A stretch of 64,000 nt of DNA. Source: Pseudomonadota bacterium. Its GTDB lineage: Bacteria > Pseudomonadota > Alphaproteobacteria > UBA2136 > JAPKEQ01. A program made the translations under genes and the position numbers. Positions 37,911 through 45,908 of this stretch are shown here, piece after piece. The stretch spans positions 124,001 to 188,000 of the forward strand of contig JAYZXF010000001.1 of the NCBI GenBank assembly GCA_036141575.1, given 5' to 3'. The stretch's first letter is position 1; each line of letters begins with the position of its first letter. The notes beneath the pieces were generated by a model. It was not told where the DNA came from, made no database searches, and was given only the letters and a program-made list of their open reading frames with translations.

Positions 37911-40637
37911 GTGGATCGTTTCAGCACTATGTATGCGTCCAACTCGGACTATGTAGAAACTCTTTTCGAGCAATTTCAACAAGACCCTAACTCTGTTTCT
38001 CACGAATGGCGTACTTTCTTTGAAAGTGTAAAAACTGGCCAAGATATCGTGACTAAGAAGATGCCAAGTGCATCTAGCAATGTTGAGGGTTCTCTTCAAA
38101 ATCGCGTCTCTCGTATGATTAACGCGTACCGTAATCACGGTCATAAATATGCACATTTGGATCCTCTATCTGAGCAGCCAGAACTTGGCGCAGACTTGAG
38201 TCTTGCAGCATTCAACCTGACTGACGCTGACCTGAACCAAACAGTAGACAGTGATGGTCTACTGCCATCTGGTACAGGTAAACTAAGTGAAGTGGTTGAC
38301 GCTCTTAAAACAACTTACTGTAACCGTATTGGTGTTCAGTATGCACTGACATCTGAGCGTGAAGAGCGCAAGTGGCTTGCAGAGCGTATGGAAAAAACGC
38401 ACAACCTGCCAAGTTACTCTAAAGACCAAAAGCGCCGTATGTTTAAGGGGCTTGTTGTAGCGAGTCAGTTTGAAAAATTCCTTCACACAAAATTTGTGGG
38501 TATGAAGCGCTTCTCTGTTGAAGGTGGTGAAGCTCTTATTCCAATGCTGGATACTATGCTTGATGTTGCTGGTGACTCTGGCGTATCTGAAGTGATTATG
38601 GGTATGGCTCACCGTGGCCGCCTGAACGTTCTTGCAAACATTCTTGATAAACCTCTTGGTGAAATCATGGCTGCCTTTAATGAGAAGCTTGTGATGGAAG
38701 ACGATTTTGCTATGGGTGACGTGAAGTACCACATGGGTAAATCATATGATGTGACAACACGTAGCGGACATGACATTCACATTTCACTTCATAACAACCC
38801 GTCACACCTAGAGCAGGTCAACCCTGTTGTGTGCGGAAGTGCGCGTGCCAAACAAGATAAAATTGGTGCAGAAGGCTTTAAGCGCGTTATGCCAGTAACG
38901 ATCCATGGTGATAGCGCATTTGCAGGCCAAGGTATTGTAGCTGAAACACTGAACCTTGCGAACCTAGAAGGGTTCACAAACGGTGGTACAGTTCACATTA
39001 TCATTAACAACCAAATTGGTTTTACTGCGAGCAAGCATGAAACATTTAGTGGTCAATATTGCACAGACGTAGCACGTATGCTGCAAGTGCCAATCTTCCA
39101 CGTAAATGGTGATGATGTTGAAGCTTGTAACTTTGTAATGGAGCTTGCAACAGCTTACCGCAACACATTTGGTAAAGATGTATTTGTAGATCTTGTTTGT
39201 TACCGTAAGTTTGGTCACAACGAGGGTGACGATCCAATGTTCACAAACCCTGTGATGTACAACAAGGTGAAGACTCATAAGTCTCCATATGAAATTTACC
39301 GTGCGAAACTTCTAGAAACAGGCGCAATCGAAGAAGGCGACCTGAAGATAATTGAGCAGGACTACAAGTCTCAGCTTGATACTGCTTACGCTGACGCGAA
39401 CAAGAAGGGCGCAACTGTTAAGCCTGAAATGTTTGGTGGTGATGTTTGGCAGAAGTTCCAAAGTAAAGTTTCTAAAGAGCCAAAGACATCTATTAGTGCA
39501 GCAACAACAAAAGCAATTGCTAAAACTTACACAGCTCTTCCAAAAGGGTTCAAAGTGAATAGTAAAATTGGCAAGTTGCTTGATCGTCGTGAGCAAATGA
39601 TGCTTGGTAAGGAAAACCTAGATTGGGGTACAGCTGAAGTTGCAGCTTATGGTTCACTTTTGAACGAAGGCTACAATGTTCGTATTACAGGTCAGGATGT
39701 GCGCCGCGGTACCTTTACACACCGCCATGCTTACATCTTTGATCAAGAGACAGGCGAGCCTCATATCTCTATGGGTGCAATGAGCAAAGATGGCTCTAAA
39801 TTTGATGCCATTAACAGTGCGCTCAGTGAGCTTGCTGTTATGGGCTTTGAGTTTGGTTACTCTCTTGCAGATCCAAAAACACTGACAATTTGGGAAGCAC
39901 AGTTTGGTGATTTCGCAAACGGTGCGCAAATGATGATTGACCAGTTTGTGAGTTCAAGTGAAACAAAATGGCGCCGTTACAGTGGTTTGGTTATCATGCT
40001 TCCACATGGTTTTGAAGGCCAAGGTCCTGAGCACTCAAGTGGTCGCCTCGAGCGTTTCCTACAGTTGAGCGCACAGAACAACTGGAGCGTATGTAACCTT
40101 TCTACACCGTCACAGATCTTCCACGTGCTGCGTCGTCAGATGCACCGCACAGTGCGTAAGCCTCTTGTGATCATGACACCAAAGAGCCTGCTGCGTAACC
40201 CGCAAGCTGTCTCTCCAGTGAGTGAACTGACAAAAGGTGAGTTTCAGCGTGTGATTGGTGATGAAACTGTTAAAGCAAAAGATGTGAAGCGTCTTGTACT
40301 TTGTACGGGTAAGCTTTACTACGATCTTGCTGCTGAGCGTGAAAAGTTGAAGCGTAAAGATGTGGCGATTGTTCGTGTTGAAGAGCTTTACCCATTTGCT
40401 GATAAAGAAATTAAAGAACAGCTGAAAGCATACAAGAATGCTGATGTTGTATGGGCACAAGAAGAGCCGAAGAACCAAGGTTCTTGGTGGTACATGCTTG
40501 AGCACCTTGCACCACTCACTGGTGGTAAGCTAGGCTACGCAGGCCGTGAAGCCTCTGCAAGTCCTGCTGTAGGTTCTAGCAAAGTGCATGCTATGCAACA
40601 GCAAGCCATTCTTGATGAAGTATTTAAAAATAATTAA
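37911..40637 (+). CDS. sucA: 2-oxoglutarate dehydrogenase E1 component
   Basis: Thiamine-diphosphate enzyme that decarboxylates 2-oxoglutarate and passes the succinyl group to the E2 lipoyl arm. It has 908 residues. The E1 N-terminal segment (YVETLFEQFQQDPNSVSHEW) is present, with the HRGRLNVLAN stretch, the ThDP/Mg motif region (GDSAFAGQGIVAETLNLANL to INNQIGFT) and the second-half motif LPHGFEGQGPEHSSGRLERF. The GTG start at 37911 is chosen because it restores the conserved N-terminus (MDRFSTMYASNSDYVE); an ATG 18 bases later is possible. sucB follows 15 bases after the stop. Confidence 0.97.
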   Translation: MDRFSTMYASNSDYVETLFEQFQQDPNSVSHEWRTFFESVKTGQDIVTKKMPSASSNVEGSLQNRVSRMINAYRNHGHKYAHLDPLSEQPELGADLSLAAFNLTDADLNQTVDSDGLLPSGTGKLSEVVDALKTTYCNRIGVQYALTSEREERKWLAERMEKTHNLPSYSKDQKRRMFKGLVVASQFEKFLHTKFVGMKRFSVEGGEALIPMLDTMLDVAGDSGVSEVIMGMAHRGRLNVLANILDKPLGEIMAAFNEKLVMEDDFAMGDVKYHMGKSYDVTTRSGHDIHISLHNNPSHLEQVNPVVCGSARAKQDKIGAEGFKRVMPVTIHGDSAFAGQGIVAETLNLANLEGFTNGGTVHIIINNQIGFTASKHETFSGQYCTDVARMLQVPIFHVNGDDVEACNFVMELATAYRNTFGKDVFVDLVCYRKFGHNEGDDPMFTNPVMYNKVKTHKSPYEIYRAKLLETGAIEEGDLKIIEQDYKSQLDTAYADANKKGATVKPEMFGGDVWQKFQSKVSKEPKTSISAATTKAIAKTYTALPKGFKVNSKIGKLLDRREQMMLGKENLDWGTAEVAAYGSLLNEGYNVRITGQDVRRGTFTHRHAYIFDQETGEPHISMGAMSKDGSKFDAINSALSELAVMGFEFGYSLADPKTLTIWEAQFGDFANGAQMMIDQFVSSSETKWRRYSGLVIMLPHGFEGQGPEHSSGRLERFLQLSAQNNWSVCNLSTPSQIFHVLRRQMHRTVRKPLVIMTPKSLLRNPQAVSPVSELTKGEFQRVIGDETVKAKDVKRLVLCTGKLYYDLAAEREKLKRKDVAIVRVEELYPFADKEIKEQLKAYKNADVVWAQEEPKNQGSWWYMLEHLAPLTGGKLGYAGREASASPAVGSSKVHAMQQQAILDEVFKNN

Positions 40638-40652
40638 TAAGGAACGATTCCA

Positions 40653-41876
40653 ATGACTGTAAAAATTGAAGCCCCAACTATGGGCGAGAGCATCAGCGAA
40701 GCAACCGTTGCCAAATGGCTGAAAGCTGAAGGTGAGTTTGTTGAACAGGATGAGCTGATTGCTGAGCTTGAAACTGATAAAGTAAACCTAGAGGTAAACG
40801 CACCTCAAGCAGGTAAGCTTATGAAGATCATGACAGGTGAGGGCGATACGGTTTCTCCTGGTGATAGCATGGGTGAAATTGATGAAAGCGCTACTGGCGG
40901 TGCTGCACCAGCCGCCGCTGAAGCTGCTCCTGCTGAAACTGCGTCGGCACCCAAAGCTGCTGCTCCAGCAACTGAAGCAGTGTCTCTTCCAGATGATCTT
41001 TCTCCAGCTGTGCGTCGTCTTGTAGAAGAAAACAGCCTGAATGCATCTGATATTCCAGGTACTGGTAAAGGTGGTCGTATTACAAAGGAAGATGTACTGA
41101 TCTTTATGAAAACTGGCGTGAAAAAATCTGCGCCGGCTGCATCTACGCCAGCACCAACTGCAAAACAAAACACTGCTGAGCGAGAAGAGCGTGTGAAGAT
41201 GACAAAGCTGCGTCAAACGATTGCAGGTCGCCTGAAAACATCTCAAAACACGGCAGCAATGCTGACAACTTACAACGAAGTTGACCTTTCTAAGGTGATG
41301 GAACTTCGTAAGTCATACCAAGACCAGTTTGTGAAGAAGAACGATATTAAGCTTGGCTTTATGAGCTTCTTTACAAAGGCAACAATTGATGCCCTTAAAG
41401 CTTGGCCAGCACTTAACGCCGAAATTGATGGCGATGAGATTGTTTACAAGAACTACTACAACATGGGTATTGCAGTAAGTACTGAGCGTGGTCTTGTTGT
41501 TCCAGTTATTCGTGATGCTGACCAAATGAGCTTTGCTGATATTGAGAAATCAATCGCAAACTTTGGTGCGAAAGCGCGTGACGGTAAGCTGATGCCTGAC
41601 GATATGGCTGGCGGTACATTCACAATTACAAACGGTGGTGTATTTGGTTCTATGATGAGCATGCCAATCCTAAATTACCCACAGGTTGGTATTCTAGGTA
41701 TGCACTCAATCCAAGAGCGTCCAGTTGTTGTGAACGGTCAGATTGAAATTCGTCCAATGATGTACCTTGCGATGACATATGATCACCGTATTGTTGATGG
41801 CCGTGAAGCAGTAAGCTTTGTGAAGCACATTAAAGAAGTACTTGAAGATCCTAGCCGTCTTCTTATTGGAGTGTAA
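40653..41876 (+). CDS. sucB: Dihydrolipoyllysine succinyltransferase E2
   Basis: Core of the 2-oxoglutarate dehydrogenase complex, transferring succinyl from lipoyl-lysine to CoA. It has 407 residues. The lipoyl domain is at 1-78 with the lipoylated Lys43 ([11 protein letters not shown]). An Ala/Pro linker follows, then an E1/E3-binding domain ([20 protein letters not shown]) at about 110-150, a second linker, and the catalytic domain with [14 protein letters not shown] near the C-terminus. AAGGAACG precedes the ATG. It lies directly between sucA and a MAPEG gene in the operon. Confidence 0.97.
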   Translation: MTVKIEAPTMGESISEATVAKWLKAEGEFVEQDELIAELETDKVNLEVNAPQAGKLMKIMTGEGDTVSPGDSMGEIDESATGGAAPAAAEAAPAETASAPKAAAPATEAVSLPDDLSPAVRRLVEENSLNASDIPGTGKGGRITKEDVLIFMKTGVKKSAPAASTPAPTAKQNTAEREERVKMTKLRQTIAGRLKTSQNTAAMLTTYNEVDLSKVMELRKSYQDQFVKKNDIKLGFMSFFTKATIDALKAWPALNAEIDGDEIVYKNYYNMGIAVSTERGLVVPVIRDADQMSFADIEKSIANFGAKARDGKLMPDDMAGGTFTITNGGVFGSMMSMPILNYPQVGILGMHSIQERPVVVNGQIEIRPMMYLAMTYDHRIVDGREAVSFVKHIKEVLEDPSRLLIGV

Positions 41877-41879
41877 TAG

Positions 41880-42266
41880 ATGAACCTAGAGATTACGTCT
41901 CTAACTGCGGGCCTTCTTGCTCTTCTCTATTTGGTGCTTTCAATCCTTGTGATTAAGTTCCGTATGAAAGAGCAAGAAACGCTCGATGTGCCTGATGGCT
42001 TGATTCGCAGAACTGTGCGTGCGCATGGTAACTTTGCTGAGTATGTGCCGATTGTTGTTATTTTGATGGCTCTTGTAGAGCTTCAGAGTGAACTTGCTGA
42101 GCATTGGTTGACCAGTATTGCTGGCGTATTCATTCTTGGCCGCGTAGCGCATGCTTATAGTATTGTGGTGTTTGAAGAGCGCTACAAAACAATGCGCTTT
42201 AGACAAGTAGCGATGATGGCAACGTTTATCCCTATGGCGATACTTGCACTACTTTTGATTTTTTAA
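41880..42266 (+). CDS. MAPEG-family membrane protein
   Basis: 128 residues with four membrane helices. The family signature region RTVRAHGNFAEYVPIVVILM is clear. MAPEG proteins include microsomal glutathione transferases and eicosanoid enzymes; bacterial members are uncharacterised for the most part. The gene begins three bases after the sucB stop and ends 25 bases before lpd. This placement between E2 and E3 genes recurs in alphaproteobacteria as I recall. That conserved position suggests a link to the oxidative stress or thiol status of the complex, which is inference. Confidence 0.9.
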   Translation: MNLEITSLTAGLLALLYLVLSILVIKFRMKEQETLDVPDGLIRRTVRAHGNFAEYVPIVVILMALVELQSELAEHWLTSIAGVFILGRVAHAYSIVVFEERYKTMRFRQVAMMATFIPMAILALLLIF

Positions 42267-42291
42267 GTTTTATAAATAATAGGAAAAAAAG

Positions 42292-43677
42292 ATGAAACAA
42301 TACGATCTTGTTGTGATTGGTTCGGGCCCTGCTGGTTATGTAGCGGCAATCCGTGCTGGACAGCTTGGCTTTAAAACAGCAATTATTGAAAAAGATAAAA
42401 CGCTTGGTGGAACATGCCTAAACGTTGGCTGTATTCCTTCTAAAGCTCTACTTAACTCATCTGAAAAATACCATGAAGCAAAGCATGATCTTGCAGGCCA
42501 TGGTATTAGCACATCTGGCGTAAAGATGGATGTGAAGAAAATGATTGCACGTAAGGATGAAGTGGTCACAAAACTTACTGGTGGTGTTGCTTTCCTTATG
42601 AAGAAAAACAAAGTTGATGTGATTAACGGCTTTGGTTCACTTGAAGGTGACGGTGTGGTTGCTGTAGACGGTAAACCTGCTGTAAAAGCTGAGCACATCA
42701 TTATTGCTGCGGGCTCTACACCAATTGAGCTACCGTTTGCAAAGTATGACCATAAAGTTGTGATTGATAGTACTGACGCACTTTCACTTGATAAAGTACC
42801 GGGTAAAATGGTTGTGATCGGTGCGGGTGTGATTGGTCTTGAAATGGGTTCTGTATGGAGCCGCCTTGGCTCTGAAGTGACGCTTGTTGATATCGCAGAG
42901 CGTCCAGTTGCTGTGATGGATCACGACCTTGGTAAAGAAGCTGAGAAACTATTTAAGAAGCAAGGCCTCAACTTTAAGATGGGTGCAAAAGTTGCCAGCG
43001 TTGATGTAAAAGGCGCGAAAGCAAAAGTGAAGATTGAAGTTGGCGGTAAGGAAGAAGTTCTAGACGCTGACAAAGTACTTGTGGCTGTTGGTCGCCGTGC
43101 CTTTACTGAAAGTCTAACACTGGATAAAGCAGGCGTTGCTTACGATGAGCGTGGTGTGATTGAAACGGGTCACCACGGCCAAACAAATGTTAAAGGTGTT
43201 TACGCGATTGGTGACTGTGTGAAAGGCCCAATGCTTGCCCACAAGGGTGAAGAAGAAGGTGTGGAATGTGTAGAGCGCATTGCTGGTATTGCTGGCCATG
43301 TGAACTACGATTGTATCCCTTGGGTTGTTTACACTGAGCCTGAAATTGCTGGTGTTGGTAAAACTGAAGAGGAAGCCAAAGAAGGCGGACGTGCTGTTAA
43401 GGTTGGTAAGTTTGCTTTCCGCGCAAACGGTCGTGCCCTTGCGGTAGATGCTGAAGACGGCTTTGTGAAGATTATTGCAGACAAAGAAACGGATAAGGTT
43501 CTTGGTGTGCATATTATCGGTAAAAATGCCTCTGAAATGATTGCTGAAGCAGCTGTTGCTATGGAATTTAGCGCTTCTGCTGAAGATATTGCGCGTAGTG
43601 TGCATGCTCACCCAACAATGAGTGAAGCGACAAAAGAAGCAGCTCTTGCTGTGGATGGTCGCGCACTACATAGCTAA
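42292..43677 (+). CDS. lpd: Dihydrolipoyl dehydrogenase E3
   Basis: FAD enzyme that reoxidises lipoyl groups with NAD+ for the 2-oxoglutarate dehydrogenase complex and for the glycine cleavage system. It has 461 residues. The N-terminal dinucleotide fold is VVIGSGPAGYVAAIRA. The redox-active disulfide is C42/C47 (GGTCLNVGCIPSKALL), the second nucleotide fold is VVIGAGVIGLEMGSV, and the C-terminal catalytic pair is in HAHPTMSEATKEA. All active-site residues are intact. AGGAAA precedes the ATG. The gene for an rRNA methyltransferase-like protein starts 14 bases after the stop. Confidence 0.97.
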   Translation: MKQYDLVVIGSGPAGYVAAIRAGQLGFKTAIIEKDKTLGGTCLNVGCIPSKALLNSSEKYHEAKHDLAGHGISTSGVKMDVKKMIARKDEVVTKLTGGVAFLMKKNKVDVINGFGSLEGDGVVAVDGKPAVKAEHIIIAAGSTPIELPFAKYDHKVVIDSTDALSLDKVPGKMVVIGAGVIGLEMGSVWSRLGSEVTLVDIAERPVAVMDHDLGKEAEKLFKKQGLNFKMGAKVASVDVKGAKAKVKIEVGGKEEVLDADKVLVAVGRRAFTESLTLDKAGVAYDERGVIETGHHGQTNVKGVYAIGDCVKGPMLAHKGEEEGVECVERIAGIAGHVNYDCIPWVVYTEPEIAGVGKTEEEAKEGGRAVKVGKFAFRANGRALAVDAEDGFVKIIADKETDKVLGVHIIGKNASEMIAEAAVAMEFSASAEDIARSVHAHPTMSEATKEAALAVDGRALHS

Positions 43678-43690
43678 GAGGTCATACTTC

Positions 43691-44350
43691 TTGGTTGAGA
43701 TCATTGAAAGTAAGAAAAGTCGTCAGGAGATTTCTTCTGACGACTTTCTGGCTTTATGCCAAACGTATCCGAAAGTCCATATTGATTTTGGGACAGGAGA
43801 CGGCATGTTTGCGCTGCGACGTGCACGTAAGGTTGAGGATGAACTTGTTATTGGCCTTGATGCCGATAGGGACAGCCTTGTAACTGGTGCGACAAAAGCT
43901 GCAAAGAAACCTGCAAAGGGTGGGGCAGCAAATGTGCGTTATGTCTGTGCTAATGCTATTGAGCTCCCTGATGATTTTGCCCAGCCAGTTGCAGATACAT
44001 TTAGCATCAACTTCCCGTGGGGGAGTCTGTTGGATGTCACTGTTCTTGCGGATGAGGCGTTTCTTACTGGCATTAAAAAGTGTCTCAAAGAGAATGCCAT
44101 TGGTGATATTTACGTCAACCTTTTTGCGCTGCAAGATAGTGAGACGCTTCGTACAAACCACCTCCCAGAAATTACAGCTGAGACATTAGAAAGCCATGTA
44201 AAACCACTTTGGGAAAAGGCTGGCTTTAAATGGTTAGAGCACCAGTTCTTTGCCTCAGGTGAAAAGGTAGATGTGGCAAGCACATGGGCCTCACGCCTGA
44301 CGAAGGGCAGTGGTCGTGCTACTGTTTACTGGAAGGTTGAGGTGCTGTAA
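43691..44350 (+). CDS. KamB/NpmA-like 16S rRNA (adenine-1408-N1) methyltransferase homologue
   Basis: 219 residues from the TTG at 43691, chosen because AAGAGGT lies 8 bases upstream; earlier in-frame starts overlap lpd. A class I SAM fold with motif I HIDFGTGDGMFALRRAR (30-46), the acidic VIGLDAD, and the family-specific KKPAKGGAANVRYV and INFPWGSLL. W110 in the latter and W199 (STWASRL) stand where the KamB/NpmA enzymes have the two Trp residues that clamp the flipped A1408. In that family m1A1408 confers high-level resistance to several aminoglycosides. The stop overlaps the rsmI start (TAATG). TrmB was considered but lacks the NFPWGSLL motif. Activity is unproven. Confidence 0.8.
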   Translation: MVEIIESKKSRQEISSDDFLALCQTYPKVHIDFGTGDGMFALRRARKVEDELVIGLDADRDSLVTGATKAAKKPAKGGAANVRYVCANAIELPDDFAQPVADTFSINFPWGSLLDVTVLADEAFLTGIKKCLKENAIGDIYVNLFALQDSETLRTNHLPEITAETLESHVKPLWEKAGFKWLEHQFFASGEKVDVASTWASRLTKGSGRATVYWKVEVL

Positions 44351-45177
44351 TGCTTTGGCTTGTTGGTGTTCCAATTGGTCGTGATGGGGATATGACACCT
44401 CATGCGGTTGAGATTTTGAAATCTGTTGATGTGATTGCTGCTGAAGATACCCGTAAAGCACTCCGTGTGCTGGGTAACCACAGCATTAAACCAGAGAAGC
44501 TTCTGTCTCATGGGGCGCACAACGAGCACTCATCTGTAAAAGGTATTGTGAATTTACTGACCTCAGGTCAAAGCGTCGCTTATGTGAGCGATGCAGGCAT
44601 GCCTTGTATTAGTGACCCTGGGTTTATGTTGGTCAGAGCTGCTCGTGAAGCTGGTATTGATGTGAAAGCGTCAGGCGGTACATCGGCGCTAACAATGGGG
44701 GTTGCTCTTTCAGGTCTTCCGTCTGATCGTTTTACCTTCCTTGGCTTTTTACCTCGCCAAAACAAAGCGAGAGAAGCACTACTTGAGAGCGTGAAGAACT
44801 TGCCGTTTAGTCAGGTGATTTATGAAGCACCGCACCGCATCCTTGAAACGCTTGCAGATGTAGAGCGTTTGCTGGGCAACCGAAACTGCTTTGTTGGTCG
44901 TGAGCTTACTAAAACATATGAAGAGCACCTGACAGGCACATTGAGTGAAGTTCGTGCCTCTCTTGAAGATAGAAAAGATGTGCTTGGTGAGTTTGTTGTG
45001 GTGATTGACGCTGCCGCTGAAGGGAGCCACTTACTTACAAGTGAGGGACTTGAAAGTGAAATTTTGAACCTTCTAGGTGAGGGGTATAAAGTGAAGAAAA
45101 TTCGCGATATGTTGAAAGAAAAAACACCACTCAGTGGGGCGGAACTTTACAAAAAGATTGAGGAATTAAAATCGTGA
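44350..45177 (+). CDS. rsmI: 16S rRNA (cytidine-1402-2'-O)-methyltransferase RsmI
   Basis: Methylates the ribose of C1402 in the ribosomal decoding centre. It has 275 residues, the usual size. The tetrapyrrole-methylase-type fold shows LVGVPIGRDGDMTPHAVEIL, then VIAAEDTRKALRVL, VAYVSDAGMPCISDPGFMLV, and ASGGTSALTMGVALSGLPSD. The N-terminal start overlaps the stop of the KamB/NpmA-like gene, so both products, which would act a few bases apart in helix 44, are made together. It is the last gene of the suc-lpd run, ended by a good terminator. Confidence 0.95.
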   Translation: MLWLVGVPIGRDGDMTPHAVEILKSVDVIAAEDTRKALRVLGNHSIKPEKLLSHGAHNEHSSVKGIVNLLTSGQSVAYVSDAGMPCISDPGFMLVRAAREAGIDVKASGGTSALTMGVALSGLPSDRFTFLGFLPRQNKAREALLESVKNLPFSQVIYEAPHRILETLADVERLLGNRNCFVGRELTKTYEEHLTGTLSEVRASLEDRKDVLGEFVVVIDAAAEGSHLLTSEGLESEILNLLGEGYKVKKIRDMLKEKTPLSGAELYKKIEELKS

Positions 45178-45221
45178 CTCTCATAACACAGAGGGTCATC
45201 TCCAAACAGGTATAAACCTTT

Positions 45222-45248
45222 AAGGCGCTAGAATTGGCGCCTTTTTTT
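45222..45248 (+). terminator. Terminator after rsmI
   Basis: AAGGCGC (45222-45228) pairs with GCGCCTT (45237-45243), followed by T. Confidence 0.88.
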
Positions 45249-45266
45249 AGGTAAGTTCTTAGTTAG

Positions 45267-45362
45267 AGGCATGATGCTCATGCCTGCACAAAATGTGATT
45301 TTGCTTAGCATTCACACATGGTTATGGCAATACGTGCCATAACACAGCTATTAAGTAGCTGT
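45267..45362 (+). other. Cluster of perfect hairpins upstream of two small genes
   Basis: AGGCATGA-TGC-TCATGCCT (45267-45285), then GTTATGGCA-ATACG-TGCCATAAC (45321-45343), then with no gap ACAGCTA-TTAAG-TAGCTGT (45344-45362). None has a T tail, so these are not ordinary terminators. They could form a structured leader for the small gene at 45386, a small RNA, or protein-binding palindromes. Confidence 0.55.
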
Positions 45363-45385
45363 AATAAAAATAAGAACAAAAAAAC

Positions 45386-45547
45386 ATGCAAGATAAGATC
45401 CTTGAGTTAATGGCTGTAGAAGAGCCAAGTTCTGAACCTTCTGAAACAGAAGGTGAGGTTGCTATGGATGATTGGCCAGATATTGTTTGGGACTATCTTG
45501 TGGTTAGCGAAACGGAGCTAGAAGAAAAATATGCGCAAGCCTCGTAA
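45386..45547 (+). CDS. Small acidic protein, 53 aa
   Basis: A 54-codon frame (start MQDKILELMAVEEPSSEPSE) with net strong negative charge and three Trp/Tyr-containing helical turns (DDWPDIVWDYLVVSE). No RBS of note; an A-rich stretch precedes the ATG. Its end overlaps the start of the next small gene by 17 bases, a typical coupled pair. Composition and position make it more likely real than chance. No family recognised. Confidence 0.5.
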   Translation: MQDKILELMAVEEPSSEPSETEGEVAMDDWPDIVWDYLVVSETELEEKYAQAS

Positions 45548-45764
45548 AATGACGTCATCTGAAAAAGCACATATGAGCGATCTTATCGAGCGTATGGCGA
45601 CGTCTATGCATAAGCGTTTTCCTCAGAGCGAAGAGTCTATTCGCCCGTCTCAGCTTCGTGCACAGCATCAAATTGAAACATCTGTAAACGGTTATGATGC
45701 AGATAACGTTGTTCAGCTTCCTAAGGCTTTCCACCAGTTCTTTGAAGTAGAAAAAGTTGGCTAA
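45531..45764 (+). CDS. Small basic protein, 77 aa
   Basis: A 77-residue product, or 71 if the ATG at 45549 is used. It is basic in its first half (MRKPRKMTSSEKAHMSDLIE) with a helical pattern, then VNGYDADNVVQLPKAFHQFF. It follows an acidic 53-residue protein with overlapping frames, so the two could form an acidic/basic pair; a toxin-antitoxin-like reading is possible but no known family is visible. It ends before a strong bidirectional terminator. Confidence 0.55.
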   Translation: MRKPRKMTSSEKAHMSDLIERMATSMHKRFPQSEESIRPSQLRAQHQIETSVNGYDADNVVQLPKAFHQFFEVEKVG

Positions 45765-45870
45765 CTCTTCTACTAGCCTTTGCTGAAATCCTTTTTTCAT
45801 ATCTGTACCCATTTTAAAATAAGAGCTTGAACTAAATAAATTTCTGCCAACCTTTTTTGAGATGAACTGA

Positions 45871-45896
45871 AAAAAGAGGCCTGCTGGCCTCTTTTT
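45871..45896. terminator. Bidirectional terminator
   Basis: AAAAAGAGGCC and GGCCTCTTTTT pair perfectly (11 bp) around TGCT, between convergent small genes and gcvPB. Confidence 0.93.
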
Positions 45897-45908
45897 ATTT
45901 TTAGGTAC

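Noticed and set aside
43691-44350. Assignment as TrmB (tRNA m7G46 methyltransferase)
   Set aside because: Length and SAM motif allow it, but INFPWGSLL, KKPAKGG and the two positioned Trp residues fit KamB/NpmA and not TrmB.
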